From contig CM046879.1 of the NCBI GenBank assembly GCA_025667525.1, positions 387,461,039 to 387,525,038 of the forward strand: a stretch of DNA of 64,000 bases, in the 5' to 3' direction. A program made the position numbers and the translations under genes. The first letter of the stretch is position 1. Each line of letters begins with the position of its first letter. Positions 25,401 through 36,770 of the stretch are shown here, one piece after another. The notes beneath the pieces are model-generated. The model ran no database searches and was not told where the DNA came from. It saw only the letters and a program-made list of their open reading frames with translations. Source of the DNA: Glebionis coronaria (taxonomy: Eukaryota > Streptophyta > Magnoliopsida > Asterales > Asteraceae).

Positions 25401-28177
25401 AGAAAGCTTTAGCATGGAAAATATCCGACATAAGGGGAATTGATCCACATTTTTGTACTCACAAAATCCTTATGGAGGATGATTATAAACCCGCCATTCA
25501 AAACCAAAGGAGAGTTAACCCAAAAATTCATGAGGTTATTAAGAAAGAAGTGATTAAACTCTTAGATGCGGGTATGATTTACCCCATTTCCGACTCTCCA
25601 TGGGTTAGCCCGGTTCATTGTGTTCCAAAGAAGGGTGGAATCACCGTGGTGCCTAATGAAAACAATGAGCTTATTCCCACGAGACTTGTAACCGGTTGGA
25701 GAGTTTGCATTGATTATAGAAAACTTAATGAGGCAACTAGGAAAGACCATTTCCCGCTTCCCTTTATGGATCAAATGCTTGAACGCTTAGCGGGAAATGA
25801 GTACTATTGTTTTCTTGATGGCTTTTCGGGTTATTTCCAAATCCCAATTGACCCTAAGGATCAAGAAAAGACCACATTCACTTGTCCATACGGTACATTT
25901 GCTTACAAGAGGATGCCTTTTGGCCTATGTAATGCACCGGGGACGTTTCAAAGGTGCATGATGGCAATTTTCCATGATATGATAGAGCAAACCATGGAGG
26001 TTTTTATGGATGACTTTTCCGTATTTGGGAACTCCTTTAGCTCGTGTCTCACCAATCTTGAGAGAATGCTTAAGCGTTGTGAGGAGACACGTTTGGTGCT
26101 TAATTGGGAGAAATGTCACTTTATGGTAAAAGAGGGGATTGTTTTAGGACACAAGATATCCAATAAGGGATTAGAAGTTGATCGTGCCAAAATTGATGTG
26201 ATTGCTAAGCTTCCCCCACCCACCTCGGTTAAAGGTGTGAGGAGTTTCTTAGGTCATGCGGGTTTTTATAGGCGCTTTATACAAGATTTCTCTAAGATAG
26301 CTAGACCGATGACTCATCTCCTGGAGAAAGAGGCTCCTTTCATTTTTGACCAAGCTTGTTTAGAATCTTTTGAGACACTTAAGGAAAAATTGACAAAGGC
26401 TCCCGTTTTGGTTTCTCCAAATTGGGAATTACCTTTTGAGCTTATGTGTGACGCTAGTGATTATGCGGTGGGGGCCGTCTTAGGACAAAGAGTTAATAAG
26501 CATTTCCAACCTATACACTATGCAAGTAAAACCATGACCGGTGCACAACTTCATTACACTACCACGGAAAAAGAGTTGCTTGCTATAGTATATGCTTTTG
26601 AGAAGTTTAGACCATACCTTGTGCTTTCTAAGACCATAGTGTATACGGATCATTCCGCTCTCAAGTATCTTATGACAAAACAAGATGCTAAGCCTAGGCT
26701 TTTGAGATGGGTTTTGTTGCTTCAAGAGTTTAAGATAGAGATTCGTGATAAAAAAGGGGCCGAGAATTTAGCGGCGGATCATTTGAGTAGACTTGAGCAT
26801 CCTTTTCAAGGAGATTTCCCACATCAAGAAATCAATGAATCCTTTCCATTAGAGGAGCTCATGTCTATCTCTTCCCAAGAGGATGCCACACCTTGGTTTG
26901 CGGATATTGCAAACTATCTTGTGGGCAATGTGCTTATTGAGGGTCTTACTTACCAACAAAAGAAAAAGTTTCTTAAGGAAGTTAAGTATTACTTTTGGGA
27001 TGATCCATATCTTTTTAGGCAATGTGCGGACCAAATCATTAGACGGTGTGTAGATGGGCCCGAGGCATTTAAAATCTTAGAGGCATGTCATAAAGGACCT
27101 ACGGGTGGACATTTTGGGCCTAACTACACCGCCAAGAAAGTCTTTGATTCGGGTTACTATTGGCCTTCCATTTACAAGGATGCCCAAGAGATGGTGAAAT
27201 TTTGTGATGTTTGTCAAAGACAAGGAAAAATTACACAACGTGATGAGATGCCACAAAATTTTATCCAAGAGTGTGAGATATTTGATGTATGGGGAATAGA
27301 TTTCATGGGACCTTTTCCATCCTCTAAGGGAAACAAGTATATACTTGTGGCGGTGGATTATGTGTCCAAGTGGGTGGAGGCTAAAGCCTTACCTACTAAT
27401 GATGCTAGAGTGGTTGTAAAGTTCTTGAAACAATTGTTTGCTAGATTTGGTGTACCTCGGGCCATCATAAGTGATCGTGGTACGCACTTTTGTAATGATC
27501 AATTCACGAGAGTTATGAAGAAATATGGAGTGAATCATAGACTTTCTACCGCGTATCATCCTCAAACAAATGGTCAAACCGAGGTCACAAATCGTGGTTT
27601 AAAGAGAATTTTAGAGAGAACGGTGGGAGAGCATAGAGCTTCTTGGTCGGATAAGCTTGATGATGCTTTGTGGGCGTTTAGGACGGCTTTTAAGACACCA
27701 ATTGGTTGTACTCCTTATAGGCTTGTCTATGGAAAAGCGTGCCACCTTCCATTTGAGTTAGAACATAAGGCATCTTGGGCTCTCAAGTGGGCTAACTTTG
27801 ATTTAAACCAAGCCGGTTCACATAGGAAAGATCAACTCAATGAGATGGATGAGTTGAGAGCCAATGCCTATGAGAATTCTTTGCTATATAAGGAAAAGAC
27901 TAAGAAATTGCATGATGCTAAGATTAAGAATCGTGAGTTCAAAGTTGGAGAGCCGGTTCTCCTCTTTAACTCAAGATTGAAGCTTTTTGCGGGCAAGCTT
28001 AAGTCGAGATGGTCCGGTCCATTCACTATTGCTCAAGTGTTTCCATATGGAACTCTTGAGTTGTCCCAACCCGATGGTCCAAATTTTAAAGTGAATGGTC
28101 ACCGTGTTAAGCATTACTTTGGGGAGGACATTTCCGTTGAAATGGTCCAAGAGGTCCCCATTTTCCCCATGAATTAA
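22457..28177 (+). CDS. Athila gag-pol polyprotein, intact, 1906 aa
   Basis: This encodes the capsid precursor and all retrotransposition enzymes in one frame. The ATG at 22457 is chosen; the open frame extends upstream only three codons through a TTG. Gag occupies roughly residues 1-480. It has a CX2CX3HX4C zinc knuckle at 322-334 and a Pro/Gln-rich tail, then a Pro/Thr/Ser linker. The protease has D708-LGAS, with Leu where DTG/DSG is usual, as in Athila. Reverse transcriptase has FMDD at 1183-1186 and RNase H its first Asp at 1332. Integrase has an HHCC finger (H1545, H1552, C1583, C1586) and a D1615, D1673, E1709 triad with 35 residues between the last two. The C-terminus ends in a GPF-type module without a chromodomain. 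All visible catalytic residues are present and no frameshift was seen. Gag and pol share one frame, so their ratio must come from proteolysis or another mechanism. Confidence 0.97.
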   Translation: MLTRGRAQIPIGVQPLPPKRKKKSKSKTTTVHQADHENRALSPPQGAMAVDNRTLFERMQTNIHGFVSAIKIPDYPANTFELHTSMINMVAASPFYGKQNEDPHAHLKRFLSLCNTIKHNGVPPDVIRLLLVSFSLDGSAKHWLDTQPPDSITTWDGFTTKFLNKFFPPQKTMALRNMIMGFTQKPSQSFGDAWEEYSELLRRCPNHGMDDLTQINTFYNGLKPHHQDSLNASAGGSIHFKTYQEALTIIETKAMVQTNGPFEERVHVIQNTSKTPCEIQILQEILQQVKQGQEMTQGMIQDFKSMTLNKSSNNVNAITISCVTCGGPHSYEQCDKVQGYQGECYAYQEEHREHFKPNINPNNLSYKSQNYLTPPGFPPQPPTQIQQNPPQILARNQGQRQPYQGNNYKAPNQFQPQANTFYPPQQGFNQPLPFIPNQAYAPIPNQAYPQNQTQGYGMQETQEYVDKKMRDIEKRMNDQVKRTIEEQINRVLVAVTQRPQGALPSNTQTNPRANVNAITTRSGTTTKDPSPPKPTIVQPTCAPTCDKPSTSTPPPQSDPIHSKTPSQPPHTSPSPSTLPNEEANKDKSSTTTPIPPTPKPTLPYPSRLKKDKLKNKDDIQVSNFLRMFKQLNINISFAEALAYMPKFAKMFKDLLSNKEKLVDLPNTSLNENCSAVLLKTLPTKLGDPGRFLIPCNFPGVENCMALADLGASINLMPLSVWKQLSLPELTPTRMTLELANRTIAHPVGIAEDVFVGVDKFTFPADFVVVDYDMDPRVPLIVGRPFLRTGRTLIDVAEGELIMRVEDEKVVFKLGKVCDRKEVKESRPCETINIVDVLDEVCNEHFHDACKNASDEIPHVETVASIAPSLTPFGESDFLLEEFESNFLGDDDSPINWEEDILTIQKLLNEDPIPSPIPQEITIEEPSIVKPSIESPPPIELKELPSHLEYAFLEGKDQLPVIIAKELKEDEKEQLIEVLKKHKKALAWKISDIRGIDPHFCTHKILMEDDYKPAIQNQRRVNPKIHEVIKKEVIKLLDAGMIYPISDSPWVSPVHCVPKKGGITVVPNENNELIPTRLVTGWRVCIDYRKLNEATRKDHFPLPFMDQMLERLAGNEYYCFLDGFSGYFQIPIDPKDQEKTTFTCPYGTFAYKRMPFGLCNAPGTFQRCMMAIFHDMIEQTMEVFMDDFSVFGNSFSSCLTNLERMLKRCEETRLVLNWEKCHFMVKEGIVLGHKISNKGLEVDRAKIDVIAKLPPPTSVKGVRSFLGHAGFYRRFIQDFSKIARPMTHLLEKEAPFIFDQACLESFETLKEKLTKAPVLVSPNWELPFELMCDASDYAVGAVLGQRVNKHFQPIHYASKTMTGAQLHYTTTEKELLAIVYAFEKFRPYLVLSKTIVYTDHSALKYLMTKQDAKPRLLRWVLLLQEFKIEIRDKKGAENLAADHLSRLEHPFQGDFPHQEINESFPLEELMSISSQEDATPWFADIANYLVGNVLIEGLTYQQKKKFLKEVKYYFWDDPYLFRQCADQIIRRCVDGPEAFKILEACHKGPTGGHFGPNYTAKKVFDSGYYWPSIYKDAQEMVKFCDVCQRQGKITQRDEMPQNFIQECEIFDVWGIDFMGPFPSSKGNKYILVAVDYVSKWVEAKALPTNDARVVVKFLKQLFARFGVPRAIISDRGTHFCNDQFTRVMKKYGVNHRLSTAYHPQTNGQTEVTNRGLKRILERTVGEHRASWSDKLDDALWAFRTAFKTPIGCTPYRLVYGKACHLPFELEHKASWALKWANFDLNQAGSHRKDQLNEMDELRANAYENSLLYKEKTKKLHDAKIKNREFKVGEPVLLFNSRLKLFAGKLKSRWSGPFTIAQVFPYGTLELSQPDGPNFKVNGHRVKHYFGEDISVEMVQEVPIFPMN

Positions 28178-30165
28178 TTCATTGAGGGACGAGTCGAGCT
28201 AGAGACTCATTAACTCAAGCATCGTATAACTAGGTTAGAGTGTTGTAGGTTAGAAATAAAGGCATAGATTTGGAGATAAGTGTAGGGGAGACCTTCTTTT
28301 GTCTTCATGCTTGTTTGTAGGGTTGCTCACTCATCTCATGCTTTGGAGCTTATGGAGGAGGCCCTTGTATCCGGTTCACTTCGTTACTTTAGTGATTTTT
28401 CATTGACACGTTGTGCTTAAACTTGATTTCACTAATAGTAGTCCTTTCCTTAACTTGGGTTAAGCAAAGGCTATTCATTGTCATAAGTGTAGGGGAAGTT
28501 TTTATACTTCCATGCTCTTAAACATTGAGGACAATGTTTAGCTTAAGTGTAGGGGGGTCTTCTATCGAAGTGACCTTACCTAGAACTTGTCATTGTCTTG
28601 CATGATAACATGGAAAATTGGATTTTCAACATTTTTCAAATTTTTGATCTACTTTGGCCGCCAAAAATATGCATTCATAATTTTTGCATCAATCATTTTC
28701 ATTTGCATAACACATTTGCATTGTATATATTTCTTCTCTTATTTTGCATCAAAAATATATAAAAGAAAAAAAAAAAATATAATAAAACATGGTTTTAACA
28801 AATTTAGACTTCTTTGACATATTAGGCCCGCCATGGATATTTTGACTCAACCCGAGTTTGCTTATTTTAGCACTCTCTAGCTAGTATCCTTAACCATGTA
28901 GTCCTTCATTGGTCTATTAGGCTAAGCTTCCACCAATTTCATTCTTTGAAATTTTAAATTTGTGGAGAATGGGAAATGATAGAGTTGAAGCAAGTGTAGA
29001 AGGGCTAGATAGACTTCATGGCAATTACTTGTGGCTAAACCCTTCTCTTCTTGACCTCTATTTTCTTCGCTTGTATATAATTGTTAATAAATAATCAAGT
29101 ACGGTTTTAATTGTTTCGTAATCTCTTATGCATTTTTGGCTAATCATTCATGGTTAGTATGAGTACGTCTTAAGATTCTAAGTTAGCACGTTTTATGTGT
29201 ACTAGACTTGTGTCATGCTCCATATTTAGCGGGTGTTTTTCCTTTTCTTCTTTGCAAATTTTTTGGAGAGGAATAAAGAAAAATAAGAGCGGCTTATGAA
29301 AAAAAAATGAGTGGCTAGAAAAAAAAAGAAAAAAAAAAAAAAAAAAAAAAAAAATAATGCAAGACTCCCAAGAGGGGCAGTGTGGTGTTAATTATAGTGA
29401 CTATTGAGTTCCAATATTACCTTGACGGGTTGCGGGGATTCAATAGATTGCTCCAATCCAATATTACCTTGACGGGTTGCGGGGTTGAAGATCCAAAATC
29501 TCAAAAAGATGAGGATGTAAATTATTGCGTGAGTTTTATTTTTCTTTCCTTAGCGAGTGTGTAGTTACTTATGAAAGCATGACATGAGGATTTTACACAT
29601 AAGGCGAATGACTTATTATTCTTAATACGGACTTGTATTAATTGTGAGCGGTTTTTCAAGTAATGGATGAGAAGATTACTTAGGATTAAAACCGTCCTTC
29701 CTTATTTTTGGATTTTACATTTCTTATATTTCACACTTTAATAATGACAAATTTGCTCACAAGCAATTTGCTCAAATAATAACCGGTTCCACATTTAATT
29801 GTCATGAATAAGTTGATGCACTTTTTACTTGTGAATGCAATGATTCCATTTACTAGCTTGGTATGGGGAAAGTGAAACTTGAGGGTGATAAGTGTCCATG
29901 GTACTCAAGCCCTAATCCAAGTCATTGAATTCTTTATGAGTTATTTCCATCAAAACCATTTCAAGAAAAATCAAAAAGATATAGATAGAATTGTATTTTA
30001 ATCCATTGCATTGTTAAAAGTCAAAATCATGCATCATTTAGTTTAGAGTAGTGTAGATGCATCTCATATGGCCAAGGTGGATTAATTATGAGGGAAATGT
30101 AAATTTTTAAGCCTTGAAAGATAATATTGCATGAGGACATGGCAATGCTCAAGTGTAGGGGAATT
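28178..30165 (+). other. 3' internal noncoding region of At1
   Basis: About 2 kb without a frame above 76 codons, so the env-like gene carried by some Athila elements is absent. It contains four AAGTGTAGGGG motifs (28278, 28485, 28545, 30151), the last being the PPT. A 27-bp direct repeat around ATTACCTTGACGGGTTGCGG occurs near 29411 and 29457, and there is an A-rich run of about 45 bp (29308-29356). Confidence 0.7.
30151..30165 (+). other. Polypurine tract of At1
   Basis: AAGTGTAGGGGAATT lies directly before the 3' LTR and would prime plus-strand DNA. AAGTGTRGGGG is typical of Athila-type PPTs. Confidence 0.75.
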
Positions 30166-33100
30166 TGATATGAGCTTAAACTCATATCCTTTTATCAACA
30201 AATTACCCTAAAACACGAAGCAAAATACCCTTTTATATTGTAAAAAGCAGTGTTATGTGGTATGTTTGTGTTTGTGTGATCTTATGTAGGTAAAAGGATA
30301 CAATTTCAAGCAAACAAGGAAAAACCAAGCTCAAAAGGATGAAAAAGACAAGGAAGGATCACAAGTGACAAGTTTTCAAAGCTCAAGGACCTATCTTGAC
30401 AAGTCTTGAAAGTTGAGGGACTTAAAGTGCAAATACTACAAAGTCAAGATCCAAGTCAAACCTGGTCAAACTACAAAGTCAATCAAGTCAAAGGGTCAAT
30501 TTGTTGAAGAATCAAAGTTGAAGGGCCAAAATTGTCAAAGAAATGAAGTTTCTAGCCTAAAAGAGAAATCTGCCAAGTTAAGGGACTTAAATTGCCAAGT
30601 TTGGAAAGTTATTCATGTTTAATCCAAGTGAAAGGGCTATTAACCAATCAGAGACAAGGAATCAGTTCACACGGATTGAGCATTTAAATCCCACTCAAGC
30701 CGCCACATTTAATAACCCAATCATAACAGTGCAATCCACGTGATACTTTTTCCACCAATAAGAAGCTGCCACGTGTATCTCTCCTTCAACTAAATATTTT
30801 TCCAGGAACGCGTTTTTGATAGAGTGCATTTCAGAAGAAGATCAAAACATCAATCTTGCTCGTTTTGATGAGACGAATCCAATGGTGCAACTTAATTAGC
30901 ATATAATTCATTGGATCAAAAATCCCCAATTCATGTTCATCACCTTCAAAATGGATATGCAGAATTCTTCCACGTGTCAAGCACTGATTGGCCTGAACAC
31001 GTCACATCTCCAACAAACTCTCAAGTCTAGCCTATAAATACACAACTTGTACTTCATTTGTGGGAGTAGTTAATTTTCAGAAAACACCTAGTTCTCTCAA
31101 TTTCCCTTTTCTTCTTTTTCCCTCCTTTTCACCTAACAACTCAAGAGACTGACAACCTCTTGAGTTAGTTAGTTAGTTAGAACCCTTGTAACTACATTTG
31201 TAACTGAATTCAGCAATAAAAATTCAAATTCCAGTTTTCCCGCCAAATATTGTTCTTCAATTCCTGCTACTTTCTTGCTGTTATTGGATTCCATTGTTGC
31301 TGTTTGAAGTTTGTTATGATCATACATTGATCATAACTGACTTTGTTGAAGAATTGTTGCTGTTTGATCAGAATTTCAGTCCTTTCCATTGTTCTTGAAG
31401 TTTTTCATGGCAGAATGATGATTGTAGCTGTTTTGGTGATTGATTTGAGTTGATAGCTAGTGATAGGTGGTGGTATCACTAGGGCAAGAGAGCTCAGCGC
31501 TCCTCTTCTACCCAAAGGATAACTACAATAGGTTTCATGCTTCTGTTTTAAAATTCCTCTAAACAGTTCTTGCCTGCTTCATTTTCTAGTGTAAAGCTGA
31601 TGGCTGCCTGTTCTATTTGATTAGTAGTTGTTCATTAAGTGATCCTAGTGTATTGTAGCTTGTTCTTGTACTTTTGTGTTCAGTTGTGAAGTTTTAAGTT
31701 CATTTTCAGTCACTTTTTAGTCCTATAGCTTAATTGAGTTCTAGTTGGTTTAGTAGCTTGATTTCAGTCTCATTAGCCTTCATTTGGATCACATAAAATA
31801 GTTTGCTAATGCTCTTTGTCCAGTCTTAATCAGAACTCAATAATCCTTTGTAATAGATTGATAAAAATCAGTTAAGGTGTGTTTGGGACTAGTGTTAAAT
31901 CAGATTTCAAGTTTTGTTAAGTGGTGTTTAAGTGTTCATTTGCAGTCCTTAGAAGTTAACAAGTAGCTTTGAGTCTTTTACTAGTCATAATATTAGTCAA
32001 ACAGGCAATTGGTTGATAAAAAGTTTGGGTCATTCCTTTAAACAGCTTTTAGTTCAAAACTTGCCAAATTCAATTGATCATTTCTCCTTCATTACTTGTT
32101 CAAAATTGCTCAAACCAGTTTCTAGTTAAAGCTTACATCATAATCTTTCAGACTTTAAGAGGAAATCCTACAGTTTTCAGAAATAAGCTAGAAAATAGCT
32201 TATTAGTTAAGACCTGAGCAAATTACATTCTCTGATGTGATTTGCATTCTGATTTCCTAGTTCTAATAATCCACTTCATAAATGTCCTTATTTTCTTTCA
32301 CAAACCTGTTTAGAAAGGGTTGAATATCAAGTTTTGAAATTTTGAGCTTTTTCAAAAATCTGGTCAACGTTTTGGTCAACATAAGCTCATTTGAGCTTAT
32401 TTTCAGATATCTTGCTTATTAGTGGATGAAATTTGTTCTAGTTTGATTTCCCCTGCTTTATATCAAGTGCTTATTCATTTTCTTTACAAAAATCAAGTTG
32501 TGGATGTTTGGATTTTTCTGTAGCTTATTTTGAGCTTATTAATAAGCTCTCTTTTGCTTATCTTTGACTTTTAGGCTAATTCCTTGAATACACGTTTCTA
32601 TTATTGGATTTGAAGTTGTTTGCAAGTTGTCTCATTAATTTTGGTTCAGAAATAAGCCAGTTCCAGCTTATGCAAGTGATAAGCCCGTTTTTGGTTAAAC
32701 ATTTTCAAAAATTGCAGTTTAGTCCCTAGAGTTCTATTAGTGTTTAAACCTAGCTAATCTTTCTAATTTTGTGGAATTTGCAAAAGTTAGTCCCTGGATT
32801 TGTTAGTTTGTTACATTTCAGTTTTAGAAGTTTGTTAGTTTGTTAAATTTGGTTAGTTTGTTAGAATTTTTACAAGTTTAGTCCTTGTAGTTAATTGTTT
32901 TACATTTTTAGTCCTTATAACTTTTAGAATTTACATTTCAAGCATTTATATTTCATAGAAATTACATTTTCAGTCCTTATACTTTTAAATTTTGCATTTT
33001 AATATTTTACTTAAATAAAATTTGGAATTTGCAATTTGTTTTACGTATAAATAGGTTTATATTTTTCATTTTTACTTAGTGTTGTTTGAATTAGCAATAG

Positions 33101-33207
33101 ATTACCAAGCAAGCTTGAACAACCAAAAACAATTAAAAATTTGATAATTGATTGGACTTTCTATTAGTTAAGAACTGAGAAAACGAACTTGCATTATACA
33201 CATTTCA
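30166..33207 (+). repeat. 3' LTR of At1
   Basis: 3042 bp. I noticed no difference from the 5' copy on reading the two in parallel. It ends ACATTTCA followed by the GGTAT target duplication. Confidence 0.96.
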
Positions 33208-33212
33208 GGTAT

Positions 33213-33446
33213 AGAGAGAGAAAGGAGAGAAAAGAAAAGTAGAGAGAGAAAGTTATTTAGATTAAATGAGAAGTTGTAAAATGAATGAACCACCCCTCCT
33301 AACATGCTAGGAGGGGTATATATAGCCCACCCTACATGTGAACTATATGGACTATATTTAGTACAAACTGGATCACGAGCCTAATACAATAATATATCGT
33401 TGGAGCGACCGATCCTTCATAAATACGTAAAAACGTATTTCCAACA
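33213..33446 (-). repeat. 3' LTR of B, inner part
   Basis: It joins 18548-18634 to give 321 bp. About five differences from 41276-41596 were seen. It contains a 9-bp inverted repeat CCCCTCCTA/TAGGAGGGG (33293-33316) beside a TATATATA box. Confidence 0.92.
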
Positions 33447-34208
33447 ATCTCCCCCTAAGGGAGGTCGCTCCAAGTTACAAAGTTCTAAATATTCTATAGC
33501 TCGTGATCTATGCTAATAATGATGTGACCGAGACTTTCTTTGGGAAAACACATTTCCAACAATCTCCCCCTAAGGGAGGTCACACCATTTTACAAAATCT
33601 TAAACCTAGCATACTATGCTTGAGTCTCCGATCTTGTTCTTGTGAATATGCTTGATGTGATCTTTGACTTTAGTCTTGAGCATGTTTCCTTGCCTTGACC
33701 TTGTGCATTCTTCACTTGTGATATTTGCCTCTTCGTGACTTCATGTTCCACATACTTATACTTTTAAATTCTTGAAAGCTTCAGAGTTTGATACAGCGGA
33801 AGACTTGACCTTCAGGCTTTCTTGAATTTGTTGAAGTACTAATTGTATGTAGTACAAGCATGTGGTGACGACTTCTTCTGGCTTATACACCGCAATGCCA
33901 CCTTCTTGTTACGCTGCATAAGACAGTTAGCAACAAACCATATACACGGATGAAATGGCCTTGAACATTTCATTCTAATTCAGTAGCATTTTACCTCCGG
34001 TCGGTGAAGACCGTTGGACGATATTAAATATCGTACTTGTGACAGGTAGTTTCAATAAAGAACCTCCTTGACAAGATTTCACGGGTAAACCCGTTCTCTT
34101 TACTCGACCGTCCAAAGCTGACTGCGAACATAAAGAGTGAATCATTTGGATAATCTTATCCGCATGATTTGAGGCCGTCAATTCATGTTCCTGGAACAAG
34201 TGAAGTTC

Positions 34209-34590
34209 AATTAAGAACCACACCGTCGTTGCTTTCCAGTTGTCACTAGCTTGATTCATATAGAATCTTGCAAGTTACCTACCAAGTGCTGTTTGATGTT
34301 AACACTAGAAGGATTTCCATTCGTCACTGTAAATACTTAATAGTATTACTCTGAATGTTCTGGCAAGATCACTAAGATATTGCGTAGAGGCCTAGAACGT
34401 GTTTAAATTCATTTAAGAATTAAACCACTGTTGCTTTCCAGTTATCACAAATTTGATTCATAAAGAATCGCACAAGTCACCTACCATGAGCTTTTTGATA
34501 TTCGCTCAAGAAGGATTTCCATCTTCATTGTAAATACTTTCGTATTACTCAGATGTTCAGGCAAGATAATGAAGATTTTGCGTAGGACTC
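34209..34590. repeat. Imperfect tandem duplication, about 190 bp units
   Basis: Both units carry TTAAGAA..., GTTGCTTTCCAGTT, GATTCATA, AGAAGGATTTCCAT and GTAAATACTT in the same order, starting near 34209 and 34412. Identity is moderate, so the duplication is older than the insertion of At1. Confidence 0.7.
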
Positions 34591-36055
34591 TTAATATCTT
34601 TCTTACTTTTCACATTGTGTGAACAAGCAAGGAATAATGAAAGTGTGTCCTAATGAGATATTTGATGATCTCAAATGGCTCTAGACTCGATCGTGCATTT
34701 TGGATTTTTAGTGATCGGAGGCTGGAGAGGAGTGCCACCTTTTCAATACCAATTTATTCGGAGTGAATAAATCAATAGATAATGTGTTGTCTCCGTGTGA
34801 TTAAAACAAATACCTTTTAAGAGATATCTGAGTTAGCTGGGATGGGTTGTGCCTTGCCTCATTGGGTCCATGATGTCTATCTTCAATATCGAGAATCATA
34901 AATGATCTCAATAGCATATGAATTGACCCGGTTTCTGCCTAAGTTGTAAGGAGGGCTTCTTTCTTTACACCCTTTATCTTTACAATTCTTTTTCATTCTT
35001 CAACCCCTTCAATGCTTACCAATACGTCATAACTAGCACCTTGTTGTGATTGTTCCAGTGCTAACTTAAGTACTTGGTCGGCATTCAGCTACATTCACAA
35101 TCTTTCTCCATCTTTCCTAAGGACTACTATTTCTAGCTATGGAATGTCCTTGGGAAGATTCCTCCGGTTCTAGAGAAATCATTGGACTTTAACTTATCCT
35201 ACCATCCTTATGTCACCACAATCTTCACCGTCGTGAATAGAGATGTTTTGGGTAAGTGTATGTCACCATGAAATCCATTTTGAAGTGCAAATCCATTTTG
35301 CTCCCCCTTAACATATGCTACGATATTCGAAAATATTTCGCACATGTCGGGATGAGCTAACACGTTAAGTCAAACCATTTATGATTGATCATATCCCATA
35401 TTAAATCACATTTTCTCCCCCATATTAAAAATATTAACCCAATCGATGTTTTTAATATCAATTGATTTAATAGCATTTTAAGAAAATTTGGGAAGAAAAA
35501 TGCAAATCCAATTATCTTCATGATTTTAACAAGCTCCCCCTCAAATGAATGAGGGTGTACTTGAAACGTAAATTAAATACCTTTTAAACACAAGTGTAAG
35601 GTATTTATCACGTGCAAGGATCATATATGATAATGTATTCACAAGATTAGCAATTTACGAGGTTGGACCTGAATAATGGAGAACAGCATATGAGAGAAGC
35701 ACATGGTTCTTGTTCACGAATGTTGGTCACCTCGTTACTTCCCCGAGAAAATTAATTCCCGTTGTTGAGTCAAAGCTTTCCGGTGAAATGCTTGACTTGA
35801 TTATGAAAAGCGGGTTGCTATCTGAAATAATAGCAAACCATTTTGAGCATGTTTTAAAAGTTTGAACTTCTGCTCGAACTTTATTTACAACCCCGTGTCA
35901 TTATTGAATGACATTTCTAGGTTCGTAAATATTATCGATTCCAGAAGACATGCTCTTTTTATCAAAACATTTTTGAACACACAATTTTGAAAGATTTAGA
36001 AAAACCTTTTGAGAAATTCTCGAAAAATTGTGTTCAAAGTTTTGAAAACCAATTA

Positions 36056-36770
36056 CTTGAGCTTAAGATGTTGAATATCTTATAAAACGAGCTCAAGTCT
36101 GAGAAGTTGTAAACTTCCCGTTGTTAAGGATAAGTTTATCATCGGCGATAAACTTTCCTTTTATCTGAAGAACGAGTCCTAAGCTGACATTTACTTAGAA
36201 GTCGTTTTCATGAGCTTGAAAACTTTGACTGTTTTAACGGAAAGCTCATGACCGAGAAAGGTTAATTTCTCGTTATGAGGAAAAGTTCTCTTATTTAAAA
36301 GATACACTTTCCCTTCTGAGCTTAAAACTTCGAATGTTTTAAGACAAGCTCATGACCGAGAAAGGTTAATTTCTCGTTATGAGGATAAGTTCATCATTAA
36401 TGATAAACTTTCCTTTATTTGAAGTTCGAGTTACAGTCTGACATTTAACTGTAAGTCATTGTGCATGAGCTTAAAAACTTTGAATGTTTTCGATATAAGC
36501 TCATGCCCGAGAAAAATTAATTTCTCGTTGTAAGGATAAGTTTATCATCGGCGATAAACTTTCCTGCCTTTGAAGAACGGGTTATAGACTGTCATTTATC
36601 TATAAGCCTTTGTGCATGAGCTTAAAAACTTGGAATGTTTTTTGATATAAGCTCATGCCCGAGAAAAATTAATTTCTCGTTGTTAGGATAAGTTTACCAT
36701 CGGGATGAACTTTCCTGTCTTTTGAGATCGAGTTATAGTCTGTTATGTGACTGTAAGTCCTTGGTGCAGC
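36056..36770. repeat. Tandem array of about five hairpin-bearing units
   Basis: Units begin at about 36060, 36210, 36318, 36466 and 36616 with a period near 150 bp (one shortened to 108). Each has inverted repeats: GAGCTT.../AAGCTC arms, GAGAAA-TTAA-TTTCTC, and AAGTTTATC/GATAAACTT. It lies directly downstream of the gag-like frame on the minus strand, so the element RNA would carry a row of stem-loops. The function is unknown. Confidence 0.75.

Larger units (their letters stand above)
18635..33207 (+). mobile_element. At1: complete young Athila-lineage Ty3/gypsy retrotransposon
   Basis: A 14,573-bp element with two 3042-bp LTRs, each starting TGATATGAGC and ending ACATTTCA, and a GGTAT duplication (18630-18634, 33208-33212). 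It has an Asp-tRNA primer site, one intact gag-pol frame, a noncoding 3' region and a polypurine tract. The Athila assignment rests on the Gag and RT wording, the DLGAS protease, the lack of a chromodomain and the Asp primer. I saw no mismatch between the LTRs, so insertion was recent. No env-like frame of useful length follows pol. Confidence 0.96.
33447..36770 (-). mobile_element. 3' region of element B, noncoding, repeat-rich
   Basis: On the minus strand this follows the gag-like frame. The PPT (TTAGGGGGAGAT, minus) sits at about 33447-33458 next to the LTR. A 30-bp copy of the PPT plus the first 10 bp of the LTR lies at 33552-33581. More purine tracts sit near 35297, 35406 and 35531. About 34209-34590 is an imperfect ~190-bp tandem duplication. 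36056-36770 is a hairpin-rich array. The 94-codon frame at 33975-34259 overlaps the duplication and has no recognisable domain. No RT, integrase or protease block was found on either strand. Confidence 0.7.

Noticed and set aside
33975..34259. 94-codon minus-strand frame in the B 3' region
   Set aside because: Overlaps a decayed tandem duplication whose second unit is not open; no domain.
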